Source: Pseudomonas nitroreducens TX1 (GTDB taxonomy: Bacteria; Pseudomonadota; Gammaproteobacteria; Pseudomonadales; Pseudomonadaceae). From it: a DNA stretch of 64,000 bases. Below, one piece after another: positions 21,433 through 30,144 of this stretch. The notes under the pieces are model-generated. The model did not search any database, was not told where the DNA came from, and was given only the letters and a program-made list of their open reading frames with translations. Position 1 is the first letter of the stretch. Every line of letters starts with the position of its first letter. The DNA is taken from contig NZ_AMZB01000137.1 of NCBI RefSeq assembly GCF_000313755.1, positions 62,001 through 126,000 on the forward strand, in the 5' to 3' direction. The position numbers and the translations under genes were made by a program.

Positions 21433-23219
21433 CGGGTCTCCAAGTGGAATTGGCGGCTCAGGCTCTGCTTGAACTTCTTCACCGTGTGCAGCCCGAAGCG
21501 CAGCAGGTCGCGCTCGTGGCGGCTCAGGCGGGAAACGTCCAGGCCCTGCTCGCGGCCGTCGCGCTGGCCGTCCAGTTGCTGGCGCAGGCGCAACTGGAGG
21601 AACAGTTCGAATGCCTCGACCAGGTTGTCCGCCAGCGTCTCATCCAGCACGCCGAGTGTCTTCAGGGCGGTGAGGCGGCCGAGGGTGCCTCGCTCCTCCA
21701 GCCCTTCGCGCACGGCCAGCACGCGGGCACCGTGGACAATAGGAAAGATGCCGCCGCGCTTCGCGTCCAGGTGCGCATCCTGGGTCTTGAGCTGGCCGAG
21801 GAAGGTCAGCGGCGTGTCGAACTGCAGGGCCGGCAGGGCCAGGTCGCTCATCCAGCGGCTACTGTCGCCGGCCAGAGCCTTCAGGCCTTCGCGCAGGCTG
21901 TCGAACAGTCTTCGGTTACCCGCCACCGGCCAGGCATCGGCGAGGATCGACAGGCGCATCAGCTGCTCGGGACGCCCTTGCAACGGCAGCTCGCGCAACT
22001 CGCGTTGCCACTCCGACAGGGGTTTGCACCATTCCGGCCGGCTGGCCATTACGCCGCCAGGGCATGGCGGATATCCAAATTCCAGCAGCGCAGCGGTGAA
22101 ACGCTGCATCAGCAACAGGCCCTGCTCCACTGGCAGGCCGTCATCCAGGATCAGCGCGTTGTCCTGGTCGGTCTTCAATAGTTGCTCCGCGCGGCCTTCG
22201 CTACCCATCACCAGCAGGCAGCATCGGCCACGCAATACCGGCGGTACCTGCAGTTCGAAAAGTCGTTCGAGCAATTGTTCGTTGAGCGCGCTGACCAGTT
22301 GCATGATGAAACGCAGGCGGATGCCATTGCCGGCCAAGGTCGCGATGAGCGTGTGCAGGGTCTCGGCGGCGGCGCGCAGTTCGGCCTCGCTTTCGGCGCG
22401 GGCAATGCGCAGCGCCAGCACATGGGAATGGGTGGAAAACAGGCTGAGCACCTGGGTCAGGTGGAGCAGGCCGACCACCCTGCCTTCTTCGCAGACGGCC
22501 ACGCGTTCGATGCGCTGGCGAGTCATGAGGATCATTGCGTCGAAGAGGAAGTCGCCCAGTTCGACATGGCTCAACGGGCGATGCGCCAGCGGGCCGATGG
22601 GCTGCGCTTCGCTGAAGCCGTCGCGGAAGTGCGCGGTCATCAGGTCGGTTCGGGTGACGATGCCCAGCGCACCTTCCTCGCGCACCAGCAGTGCGTCGGC
22701 ACCACGGCTGAGCTGCAGGCGCGCCGCATCACCCAACGGCAGCGCCGGCTCCACCTCGATGGCGGGCAACAGGTGTTCGGGCGCAATGCGGGTGAGGATG
22801 AATTCGGCAAGGTTCTGCCCGTCGCGACGTTCCAGCTGGCGTTTGCTGGCCAGGTCCGCACGGAAGAAGCGGGCGAACTGCGGGTTGTCCGTGCACAGCT
22901 GGTGGAACACTGCCGCCGGCAATTCGTAGACGATGCTCTCCTCCACCGCCTGGTAGCGGTGCTTGCTGCTGCCGGAGAACAGCCCGCGCACGTCGAACAG
23001 GTCTTCGTCGCCGTACTGGGCGAACAGCTTGCCATCCTCGCCGCGCTCCTCGATCACGCCCTTCATCAGAATGAACAGGCAAGGCACCGGCGCGCCGGCT
23101 TCGAGCAGCACTTCGTCGACCGTGTAATAGCCCATGCTCAGCGCATCGCGCAGTTGCTCCCGCTCCCGCGGGCGGAGCTGGTCGAAGGGCGGCGAGGCGA
23201 AGTTGAAATCATCGGACAT
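21429..23219 (-). CDS. cNMP-binding / CBS / DUF294 nucleotidyltransferase-like protein
   Basis: 596 aa from ATG 23219. An N-terminal cyclic-nucleotide-binding-like domain (about 1-130: PVPCLFILMKGVIEE; DLFDVRGLFSG), then two CBS motifs (about 150-270), then a DUF294 nucleotidyltransferase domain with LLVMGSEGRAEQLLKTDQDNALI (GSEGR and D-x-D/N metal site), and a helical DUF294_C end. Architecture is that of putative signal-transducing nucleotidyltransferases near acetate permease genes. The activity and target have not been established as far as I know. Confidence 0.9.
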   Translation of the reverse strand: MSDDFNFASPPFDQLRPREREQLRDALSMGYYTVDEVLLEAGAPVPCLFILMKGVIEERGEDGKLFAQYGDEDLFDVRGLFSGSSKHRYQAVEESIVYELPAAVFHQLCTDNPQFARFFRADLASKRQLERRDGQNLAEFILTRIAPEHLLPAIEVEPALPLGDAARLQLSRGADALLVREEGALGIVTRTDLMTAHFRDGFSEAQPIGPLAHRPLSHVELGDFLFDAMILMTRQRIERVAVCEEGRVVGLLHLTQVLSLFSTHSHVLALRIARAESEAELRAAAETLHTLIATLAGNGIRLRFIMQLVSALNEQLLERLFELQVPPVLRGRCCLLVMGSEGRAEQLLKTDQDNALILDDGLPVEQGLLLMQRFTAALLEFGYPPCPGGVMASRPEWCKPLSEWQRELRELPLQGRPEQLMRLSILADAWPVAGNRRLFDSLREGLKALAGDSSRWMSDLALPALQFDTPLTFLGQLKTQDAHLDAKRGGIFPIVHGARVLAVREGLEERGTLGRLTALKTLGVLDETLADNLVEAFELFLQLRLRQQLDGQRDGREQGLDVSRLSRHERDLLRFGLHTVKKFKQSLSRQFHLETR

Positions 23220-23237
23220 CCGTTATCCATCCCTTGC

Positions 23238-23276
23238 AAAAAAGCGGGGCCGGGGGTGTTTCCACCCCCGGCCCCG
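23238..23276 (-). terminator. Strong terminator after actP
   Basis: A 14-bp perfect stem (23245-23258 with 23263-23276) around TTTC is followed on the minus strand by GCTTTTTT. It separates the yjcH-actP transcript from the CBS/exonuclease operon. Confidence 0.9.
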
Positions 23277-23294
23277 GCAGGTTAGCTCAAGCGA

Positions 23295-24950
23295 TCAGTG
23301 GGCGACTGCACCACTGGCCCCCAGGCCGGTCTGCGAGCGGATGAACTGCGGGAAGAAGCGCGCGCGCTCTTCGTCGGCCGCAGTGGACTTGTCGGTGATG
23401 GAGAAGAACCAGATACCGATGAAGGCCACGGCCATGGAGAACAGCGCCGGGTATTCGAACGGGTAGATGGGCTTCTCGTGGCCGAGGATCTGAACCCAGA
23501 TGGTCGGGCCAAGGATCATCAGCACCACCGCGGTGATCAGGCCCATCCAGCCGCCGATCTTGGCACCGCGGGTGGTCAGCTTCTTCCAGTACATGGAGAG
23601 CAGCAGCACCGGGAAGTTGCAGCTGGCGGCGATGGAGAAGGCCAGGCCGACCATGAAGGCGATGTTCTGCTTCTCGAACAGGATGCCGAGGATGATCGCG
23701 ACCACACCCAGGCAGACGGTGGTGATCTTCGATACGCGCAGTTCATCTTTCTCGTTGGCCTTGCCACCCTTGAGCACGCTGGCGTACAGGTCGTGGGACA
23801 CGGCCGAGGCGCCGGCCAGGGTCAGGCCGGCAACCACCGCCAGGATGGTGGCGAAGGCCACCGCGGAGATGAAGCCCAGGAACAGGCTGCCGCCCACCGC
23901 GTCGGCCAGATGCACGGCCGCCATGTTGTTGCCGCCCAGCAGCGCGCCGGTGGCGTCCTTGAAGTCCGGGTTGGTGCTGACCAGCAGGATCGCGCCGAAG
24001 CCGATGATGAAGGTCAGGATGTAGAAGTAGCCAATGAAACCGGTGGCGAAGAACACCGACTTGCGGGCTTCCTTGGCGTCACTGACGGTGAAGAAGCGCA
24101 TCAGGATATGCGGCAGGCCTGCAGTGCCGAACATCAGCGCAAAGCCCAGGGAGAACGCGGAGATCGGGTCCTTCACCAGGCCGCCGGGGCTCATGATGGA
24201 CTCGCCCTTCGGGTGAACCTTGATGGCTTCGGAGAACAGGGTGCTGATGTCGAAGTTGACGTGCTTGAGCACCATGATCGCCATGAAGGTGGCGCCCGAG
24301 AGCAGCAGTACGGCCTTGATGATCTGCACCCAGGTGGTGGCGAGCATGCCGCCGAACAGCACGTAGAGGACCATCAGGATCCCGACCAGCACCACGGCGA
24401 CGTGGTAGTTCAGGCCGAACAGCAGCTCGATGAGCTTGCCGGCACCGACCATCTGCGCGATCAGGTAGAACGCCACGACCACCAGCGAACCGCAGGCGGA
24501 CAAGGTACGGATGTCCTTCTGCTTCAGGCGGTAGGACGCCACGTCAGCGAAGGTGTACTTGCCCAGGTTGCGCAGGCGTTCGGCGATCAGGAAGAGAATG
24601 ATCGGCCAGCCGACGAGGAAGCCGATGGAGTAGATCAGGCCGTCGTAGCCGGAGGTGAACACCAGTGCGGAAATACCGAGGAAGGACGCGGCGGACATGT
24701 AGTCGCCGGCAATCGCCAGGCCGTTCTGGAAGCCGGTGATGCTGCCGCCGGCGGTGTAGAAGTCAGCGGCGGATTTGCTGCGTTTGGAGGCCCAGTAGGT
24801 GATGCACAGGGTCAGGCCGACGAAGGCGACGAACATGACGATGGCGGAGACGTTCAGCGGCTGGCGCTGTACCTCGCCGGTGAGGGCGTCTGCCCAGATG
24901 GCAGGAGCGAACGCGGCCAAAGCGAGGGCCGCAGAAATTCGGCCTTTCAT
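23295..24950 (-). CDS. actP: Cation/acetate symporter ActP
   Basis: 551 aa sodium:solute symporter (SSS) family protein. A cleavable signal-like N-terminus ([16 protein letters not shown]) precedes about 13 membrane helices. Family blocks include [31 protein letters not shown] and [15 protein letters not shown]. It imports acetate and small carboxylates. ATG 24950 overlaps the yjcH stop, the standard yjcH-actP arrangement. Confidence 0.95.
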   Translation of the reverse strand: MKGRISAALALAAFAPAIWADALTGEVQRQPLNVSAIVMFVAFVGLTLCITYWASKRSKSAADFYTAGGSITGFQNGLAIAGDYMSAASFLGISALVFTSGYDGLIYSIGFLVGWPIILFLIAERLRNLGKYTFADVASYRLKQKDIRTLSACGSLVVVAFYLIAQMVGAGKLIELLFGLNYHVAVVLVGILMVLYVLFGGMLATTWVQIIKAVLLLSGATFMAIMVLKHVNFDISTLFSEAIKVHPKGESIMSPGGLVKDPISAFSLGFALMFGTAGLPHILMRFFTVSDAKEARKSVFFATGFIGYFYILTFIIGFGAILLVSTNPDFKDATGALLGGNNMAAVHLADAVGGSLFLGFISAVAFATILAVVAGLTLAGASAVSHDLYASVLKGGKANEKDELRVSKITTVCLGVVAIILGILFEKQNIAFMVGLAFSIAASCNFPVLLLSMYWKKLTTRGAKIGGWMGLITAVVLMILGPTIWVQILGHEKPIYPFEYPALFSMAVAFIGIWFFSITDKSTAADEERARFFPQFIRSQTGLGASGAVAH

Positions 24951-25258
24951 TGCTGGGCCTCCTTGAGGATTTCCTGGTTCAGACGGTCGAACTCACCGTT
25001 GGCACGGCGCACGTAGATGCCAGTGAGCACGAAGGCGGAGACGATCAGCCCGACGCCCATGGGGATGCCCCAGGTGACGGACGAATCGGCACTGATCTTC
25101 GCGCCGAGCAGCTGCGGCTGGAAGGCGATGAGCAGGATGAAGACCACGTACAGGCCCAACATGATCAGGGAAAGCAGCCAGGCGAAGCGTTCGCGCTTGG
25201 CCACCAGCTCTTTGAAGCGCGGATTGGTATCAATCCGCTGGTAGATGCTGTCGTTCAT
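24947..25258 (-). CDS. yjcH: DUF485 membrane protein YjcH
   Basis: 103 aa with two membrane helices ([35 protein letters not shown]) and the DUF485 motif [16 protein letters not shown]. Always paired with actP; probably stabilises or modulates the symporter. Confidence 0.93.
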   Translation of the reverse strand: MNDSIYQRIDTNPRFKELVAKRERFAWLLSLIMLGLYVVFILLIAFQPQLLGAKISADSSVTWGIPMGVGLIVSAFVLTGIYVRRANGEFDRLNQEILKEAQQ

Positions 25259-25335
25259 TTTGTTCTTGTCCTCACAGCGGGGATGACGCGGATGTCGTCG
25301 ATCCCTAATTTATTTGAGCGCTGCAAGCTCTCCAG

Positions 25336-25349
25336 ACGACTTTAGTCGT
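25336..25349. promoter_or_regulatory. Palindrome upstream of yjcH-actP
   Basis: ACGACT-TT-AGTCGT is a perfect inverted repeat about 80 bp upstream of the yjcH start. Acetate genes in Pseudomonas are controlled by a LuxR-type response regulator (CrbR/ErdR), so this is a candidate binding site; the assignment is inference. Confidence 0.35.
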
Positions 25350-25398
25350 AGCGATTTGCCCTCTCTTGCGAACAAGCCCGGAATAGACGCTTCGGCAT

Positions 25399-25437
25399 AA
25401 AAAAATCCCCCGCGAACTGAGTGGTTCGCGGGGGATT
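25399..25437 (-). terminator. Terminator after the betaine-type binding protein gene
   Basis: AATCCCCCGCGAAC (25404-25417) pairs with GTTCGCGGGGGATT (25424-25437); the minus strand continues into a T run (25399-25405). Confidence 0.9.
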
Positions 25438-25470
25438 CTTCTGTGTCGCGGGTGAAGTGGCCCTAACTGA

Positions 25471-26325
25471 TTACAGCCATTGCTTCACGCGATCGGGGTG
25501 CGCCTCGACCCACTTCTTGGCGGCCACTTCCGGCTTCTCGCCGTTCTGTACGGCGAGCATGACCTCACCAATTTCCTGGCCGTCCTTCCACTGGAATTTC
25601 TTCAGGAATGCCCAGACTTCCGGTGCCTTCTTCTCCAGCGCCGGGTTGGCGACGCTGTCGACGTGCTCTTCTTCGCCATAGACCTTTTTCGGGTCTTCCA
25701 GGAACTTCAGCTTCCACTTGGCGAACATCCAGTGCGGAATCCAGCCGGTCACCGCTACGGCCTTCTTGTCGTTCTCCGCACGGGTCAGCTCGGAGATCAT
25801 GCCGCTGCCGGAGCTGGCCACCAGTTTGTAATCCAGGCCGTAGTCCTTGATCGCCTGGTCGGTCTTGAGCATCACCCCGGCGCCAGCGTCGATGCCGACG
25901 ATGCGGCCGCCGAAGTCATCCTTCTGCGCGTTGAGGTCCTCGATGCTGTTGGCTTTCACGTACTCGGGCACGATCAGGCCGATCTTCGCGCCCGGGTAGT
26001 TCACGCCCAGGTTGACCACCTTGTCCTTCATCTTCTCGTAATAGGCGCCGTGGGTGACCGGCAGCCAGGCCGAGAGCATGGCGTCGAGCTTGCCGCGCGC
26101 CACGCCCTGCCACATGATCCCGGCGGCGACCGGCATCAGCTTGACCTGGTAGCCGAGCTTCTCGCGCATGATCTCGGCGGCGACGTGCGTGGTCGCCACG
26201 CTGTCCGACCAGCCGTCCACGTAACCGATGGTGATTTCCGGCTTGGCCGCCGCACCGGCCAGCCCGGCTGCCGCCGACAGCACCAGCCCTGCGCCCAGGC
26301 CCAACAGGCGTCGCATCATTCGCAT
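25471..26325 (-). CDS. betX: Glycine betaine/choline-type ABC substrate-binding protein
   Basis: 284 aa OpuAC family. Signal peptide about 1-26 (GLVLSAAAGLAGAAA). Aromatic residues for a quaternary-amine cage are visible: W39 in YVDGWSDS, W in GIMWQG, W in LSAWLPVTHG, and WIPHWMFAKW. No permease or ATPase gene is adjacent, so it must serve a transporter encoded elsewhere, as in P. aeruginosa where BetX is an orphan binding protein for betaine. RBS GGGGAG precedes ATG 26325. Confidence 0.85.
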   Translation of the reverse strand: MRMMRRLLGLGAGLVLSAAAGLAGAAAKPEITIGYVDGWSDSVATTHVAAEIMREKLGYQVKLMPVAAGIMWQGVARGKLDAMLSAWLPVTHGAYYEKMKDKVVNLGVNYPGAKIGLIVPEYVKANSIEDLNAQKDDFGGRIVGIDAGAGVMLKTDQAIKDYGLDYKLVASSGSGMISELTRAENDKKAVAVTGWIPHWMFAKWKLKFLEDPKKVYGEEEHVDSVANPALEKKAPEVWAFLKKFQWKDGQEIGEVMLAVQNGEKPEVAAKKWVEAHPDRVKQWL

Positions 26326-26451
26326 GGTTTTCTCCCCGTGATTTTATCGGCGCGCCGGGGCGAGCCCGGCGCATTTCGCGGTCTTGGCCGCCCCCTCATG
26401 ATCGGCGCCCCCTGCTGGCGAACTGCTCTGAGAGCGACGCCAAACGGTCCG

Positions 26452-26500
26452 ATCCACGACACGAACCGTCCATCCACGACCACGCGATTCCATCCGCGAC
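26452..26500. promoter_or_regulatory. Three direct repeats phased at 20 bp upstream of betX
   Basis: ATCCACGAC at 26452 and 26472 and ATCCGCGAC at 26492 are spaced exactly 20 bp, that is two helical turns, about 130-170 bp upstream of the betX start (read as GTCGTGGAT on the betX strand). The layout fits an activator that binds tandem sites, such as an AraC-family protein; the glycine betaine regulator GbdR would be an obvious candidate, but its consensus could not be checked. Confidence 0.4.
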
Positions 26501-26577
26501 GACGGTGCCGGCCTATCGCCTCCATACACAGGCTCGATTACCGGATACGGCGCTGGCGCAGTAGTCTTTCAGCAACG

Positions 26578-26590
26578 GAGAATCATTCTC
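26578..26590. promoter_or_regulatory. Fur-box-like palindrome
   Basis: GAGAATCATTCTC is a perfect 6-1-6 palindrome, matching the core of the Fur 7-1-7 site (TGATAATNATTATCA with the frequent GAGAAT variant). It lies 18 bp upstream of the DUF2061 gene start. Only this one unit is present. Confidence 0.4.
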
Positions 26591-26608
26591 GACTGGAGGA
26601 ACGCCATC

Positions 26609-26821
26609 ATGCTCAAGACCGTCACCTTCACCCTGATGCACTTCATGATCGCCTTCAGCGTCGCCTACGCGCTGACCGGCAGCATCACCGTGGGCGGCCT
26701 GGTGGCGTTGGTCGAGCCGCTGTGCAATGCGGTGGGCTTCCACTTCCACGAGAAGTTCTGGAAACGCATCGAGGGCAACACGGCGCAGCCGACGCACAAT
26801 TGGATTCACCGCCACGCGTGA
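26609..26821 (+). CDS. DUF2061 small membrane protein
   Basis: 70 aa; TGGAGGAA precedes ATG 26609. Two hydrophobic helices (FTLMHFMIAFSVAYALTGS; VGGLVALVEPLCNAVGF) and the family ending FHEKFWKRIEG...HNWIHRHA. Function unknown. The palindrome just upstream hints at iron control. Confidence 0.85.
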   Translation: MLKTVTFTLMHFMIAFSVAYALTGSITVGGLVALVEPLCNAVGFHFHEKFWKRIEGNTAQPTHNWIHRHA

Positions 26822-26894
26822 GTGCCCGCGCGGGCACTGACGGCGGCTGGCAGCATTGCTAAGATGCGCGCCTCGCCCCGGTTCGCGTGCCCCC

Positions 26895-28454
26895 ATGCCC
26901 CAGTCACCGCGCTTTCCGCTCCTCCCCTACTGCCTCGCCCTGCTGCTCGCCTTCATCGCCCTTGCCGGGCTCTGGTACGGCCTGGGCAAACCGGTAACCC
27001 TGCCTGACGCAGCCACGCCCACGCACAAGCTGCAGTGCGCGTCCTACAGTCCGTTCGCCAAGGACCAGTCGCCGTTCGACCAGCCCTTCGTCCTGCGCCC
27101 AGAGCAGATGGATGCCGACCTGGCGCTGCTGGCGACGCGTTTCGACTGCGTGCGCACCTATTCCATGACCGGCCTGGAAGGCATCCCGGCGCTGGCCCGC
27201 AAGCACGGTCTGAAACTGATGCTCGGCGCCTGGGTCAACGCCAATCCGGTGGATACCGAGCGTGAGATCGAGGCGTTGATCAAGGCCGCCAACCAGTACC
27301 CGGACGTGGTCCAGGCCGTAATCGTCGGCAACGAGACGCTGCTGCGCAAGGAAGTCACCGGGCGCTACCTCGCCGGACTTATCCACAAGGTGAAGACCCA
27401 GGTGCGCCAGCCGGTGACCTACGCCGACGTCTGGGAGTTCTGGCATCAACACCCGGAAATCGCCCCGGCGGTGGACTTCGTCACCATCCACCTGCTGCCC
27501 TACTGGGAAGACAATCCACGCGGCATCGACGACGCCCTCGCCCATGTGGCGAAGATCCGCGAGGACTTCGGCCGCGAGTTCGCCCCCAAGGACATCCTCA
27601 TCGGCGAGACCGGCTGGCCCAGCGAGGGCCGCCAGCGCGAGACCGCCCTGCCCAGCCGGGTCAACGAAGCGCGTTTCATCCGCGGCTTCGTGCACATGGC
27701 CGAGGAAAAAGGCTGGCACTACAACCTGATCGAAGCCTTCGACCAGCCCTGGAAGCGCCAGAGCGAAGGCGCGGTGGGCGGCTACTGGGGCCTGTTCAGT
27801 GCCGACCGCGAGGAGAAAGGCGTGCTCGCCGGGCCGGTCAGCAACCTGCCGGGCTGGCCGATATGGCTGGGGCTTTCCGGCGTGATCCTGCTCGGTGCCC
27901 TGCTGGTGGGTGGCCGCCCCGCCTCTGCTCGCAGTGCATTCCTGCTGCCACTGGCCGGCGCGCTGGGGGCCGGCTGCATCGGCCTGTGGCTGGAACTGTC
28001 GGTGATCACCAGCCGGTTCTGGGGTGAATGGCTCTGGGCGGCAGCGCTGGCCGGGCTCAACCTGCTGGTGCTGCTGCACATCAGCCTGGCGCTGTCGGCC
28101 CGCACGGGTTGGCGGAGCAAGGCGTTCGATTGCCTGCAACGCCGCGCCGGGCTGTGGCTGGCGACCGCCGGTTTCGCCGGCGCGGTGCTGATGCTCGGGA
28201 TGGTCTTCGACGCTCGCTACCGCAGCTTCCCCAGCGCGGCCCTGCTGTTCCCAGCGCTGGTCTATCTGTGCCGGCCGGTTGATGCGCCGCGCCGCGAAGC
28301 GCTGCTGCTGGCGCTGATCATCGCCGGAGGGATTCCCGCGCAGTTGGCGCAGGAAGGGTTGAGCAACCTTCAGGCGCTGGGATGGGCCACGGTGAGTCTT
28401 CTGCTGCTGGGTGCGCTGTGGCGAGGATCGCGCCTGTCAGAGCAAAAGGCCTGA
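26895..28454 (+). CDS. Membrane-bound GH17-family glycoside hydrolase / glucanosyltransferase
   Basis: 519 aa from ATG 26895. An N-terminal membrane anchor (about 11-30) is followed by a GH17 catalytic domain: acid/base E147 in VGNETLL and nucleophile E238 in GETGWPSEG, exactly the family motifs. After about residue 315 there are six or more membrane helices. GH17 enzymes act on beta-1,3-glucans; bacterial membrane forms are linked to cyclic or periplasmic beta-glucan synthesis, usually beside an ndvB-type synthase. No glycosyltransferase lies here, so its partner would be elsewhere. Confidence 0.85.
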   Translation: MPQSPRFPLLPYCLALLLAFIALAGLWYGLGKPVTLPDAATPTHKLQCASYSPFAKDQSPFDQPFVLRPEQMDADLALLATRFDCVRTYSMTGLEGIPALARKHGLKLMLGAWVNANPVDTEREIEALIKAANQYPDVVQAVIVGNETLLRKEVTGRYLAGLIHKVKTQVRQPVTYADVWEFWHQHPEIAPAVDFVTIHLLPYWEDNPRGIDDALAHVAKIREDFGREFAPKDILIGETGWPSEGRQRETALPSRVNEARFIRGFVHMAEEKGWHYNLIEAFDQPWKRQSEGAVGGYWGLFSADREEKGVLAGPVSNLPGWPIWLGLSGVILLGALLVGGRPASARSAFLLPLAGALGAGCIGLWLELSVITSRFWGEWLWAAALAGLNLLVLLHISLALSARTGWRSKAFDCLQRRAGLWLATAGFAGAVLMLGMVFDARYRSFPSAALLFPALVYLCRPVDAPRREALLLALIIAGGIPAQLAQEGLSNLQALGWATVSLLLLGALWRGSRLSEQKA

Positions 28455-28455
28455 T

Positions 28456-28824
28456 TCAGCGCGATGGAGCGCGCACCAGGCGCAGCCCGGCCAGTACCAC
28501 CGCGAACACCGCGAGCCCGGCGTTGTACAGCACCAGCGCCGGCAGCGTGACCAGCAGCGCCAGCATCGCCAGCCACCACCCCGCCTGACGCGGCACGAAG
28601 AAAGCCAGCAGCGACAGCCCCAACGCCAGTTTGCCGAACACACCGAAGTGGATCGCCCAGCCGAGCTGCGAGCGCACGCTGCACTGCCAGCGCGCGGCCT
28701 CGTCGGCGCAGACTCCGACCCAGCGGCCGTCCTCCATCAACCCAAAACGCACGCCATAGCTGGCGGCCAGCCAGAGCGCCAGGGCGAGCAGCACAAGGAT
28801 CACGGGCAAAAAACGACGGGACAT
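28456..28824 (-). CDS. Small membrane protein, unknown
   Basis: 122 aa from ATG 28824 with GGAG upstream. About three to four hydrophobic segments (FLPVILVLLALALWLAAS; FGKLALGLSLLAFFV; WWLAMLALLVTLPALVLYNAG), and two cysteines in the first loop (VGVCADEAARWQCSVRSQLGW). Converges on the GH17 gene, 1 bp apart. Not recognised. Confidence 0.7.
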   Translation of the reverse strand: MSRRFLPVILVLLALALWLAASYGVRFGLMEDGRWVGVCADEAARWQCSVRSQLGWAIHFGVFGKLALGLSLLAFFVPRQAGWWLAMLALLVTLPALVLYNAGLAVFAVVLAGLRLVRAPSR

Positions 28825-28935
28825 GGCGCCACTACTCCGGGCAGGCGGAAAACCGGCGCCCAGCATAACCAGCGCAAGAGCCGATGCAAGGGGATCCGCT
28901 TGCAGCCTAGACTTTGCCCATCAACGGAGCCCTTG

Positions 28936-29502
28936 ATGAAACGATCGTCCCTGTTCCTGCTGGCCTGCCTGGCCACCAGCTTCTGGTGGCTGTGGCCGAA
29001 CGACCGTCCCCAGGCCCCGCAGCAGCACAGCCAGTCCTTGTCCGATGGTGGCATGCGCGTCGAGCGGTACTCCATCTATCCCTTGCAGGAATTCAGCATC
29101 GAAGCGCGCGTGCTGGGCCGCGAGGACTACCGCCTGGGCCGCGAGGCCGAGCTGTCGCCCACCGATCTCGCCCTTGGCTGGGGCCCGATGGACGATCCCG
29201 AGGTGCTGGCCGATATCCGCATCACCCAGGGCAACCGCTGGTTCTACTGGCACGCGGACAAGCTGCCGATTCCCCGCCGCGAGCTGGAAACCCACGCCGC
29301 CAACATGCACATGATCCCGGCCAACGATGAGGTGGCGCGCGCTTTGGCCGAGGTCAGCGCCGGGGAACACGTGCGTCTTTCCGGCAAGCTGGTGCGCGTG
29401 GAAGGCGATGACGGCTGGCGCTGGGTCAGCTCGCTGACCCGCGAGGACACCGGTGCCGGCGCCTGCGAACTGGTCTGGCTGGAGCGCCTGGAACGCTACT
29501 GA
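28936..29502 (+). CDS. Conserved secreted or anchored hypothetical protein
   Basis: 188 aa from ATG 28936 (ACGGAG upstream). An N-terminal hydrophobic segment (SLFLLACLATSFWWLW) may be a signal or anchor. The conserved-looking body ILGREDY-like (VLGREDYRLGREAELSPTDLALGWGPM) continues with ITQGNRWFYWHADKLPIPRREL and HVRLSGKLVRVEGDDGWRW. It is probably a small beta-rich periplasmic protein. Function unknown. Confidence 0.75.
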   Translation: MKRSSLFLLACLATSFWWLWPNDRPQAPQQHSQSLSDGGMRVERYSIYPLQEFSIEARVLGREDYRLGREAELSPTDLALGWGPMDDPEVLADIRITQGNRWFYWHADKLPIPRRELETHAANMHMIPANDEVARALAEVSAGEHVRLSGKLVRVEGDDGWRWVSSLTREDTGAGACELVWLERLERY

Positions 29503-29573
29503 AGCAACCGGTTGCCAGCGGCGTGGGGCTTTGGGCATGCTCGGCGCCATTCGCTCCACGAGGAACTTCCCCC

Positions 29574-30059
29574 ATGCCCCGTGTCACCCTGCGCCCCGCC
29601 ACACCCGACGACATCCCGCTGATCCTCGACCTCATCCGCGAACTGGCCGACTACGAGAAGCTGGTCCATGAGGTGAAGGCCGACGCCCAGCGCATGCACG
29701 AGCACCTGTTCGGTCCGCGCCCCTATGCCGAAGTGCTGATCGGCGAAGTGGACGGCGAACCTCAGGGTTTCGCGCTGTTCTTCCACAACTACTCCACTTG
29801 GCTGAGCCAGCCCGGCATCTACCTCGAAGACCTCTACGTACGCCCCACCGCCCGGGGCGCTGGCCTGGGCAAGGCGCTGCTCACCGAGCTGGCGCGGCTG
29901 GCGGTGGAGCGCGATTGCGGGCGCCTGGAATGGTCGGTACTGGACTGGAACGAACCCGCCATCGGCTTCTACCGCAGCCTGGGCGCGCGCCCGCAGGACG
30001 AATGGACCGTCTATCGTCTAACCGGCGATGCCTTGCGTGACCTCGCGCGCAAGGACTGA
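29574..30059 (+). CDS. GNAT N-acetyltransferase, SSAT/thialysine type
   Basis: 161 aa from ATG 29574. Start VTLRPATPDDIPLILDLIRELADYEKL is typical of spermidine/thialysine acetyltransferase-like GNATs. The acetyl-CoA loop LYVRPTARGAGLGKALLTELARLA and WSVLDWNEPAIGFYRSLGA are clear. It probably acetylates a small amine; the exact substrate is not shown by the sequence. Confidence 0.9.
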   Translation: MPRVTLRPATPDDIPLILDLIRELADYEKLVHEVKADAQRMHEHLFGPRPYAEVLIGEVDGEPQGFALFFHNYSTWLSQPGIYLEDLYVRPTARGAGLGKALLTELARLAVERDCGRLEWSVLDWNEPAIGFYRSLGARPQDEWTVYRLTGDALRDLARKD

Positions 30060-30144
30060 GACGCGCATTGCACTTGTAGGAAATGTGCTGGTCTTAATGC
30101 CCGGTCACCCTAGAGTTGGCCTCCTCTTGAAAGGACTCCGAACC

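Noticed and set aside
28936-29030. Lipoprotein signal in the 28936 protein
   Set aside because: LLAC is present, but it lies within a longer hydrophobic stretch followed by WWLW rather than a normal mature lipoprotein start; a plain anchor is equally likely.
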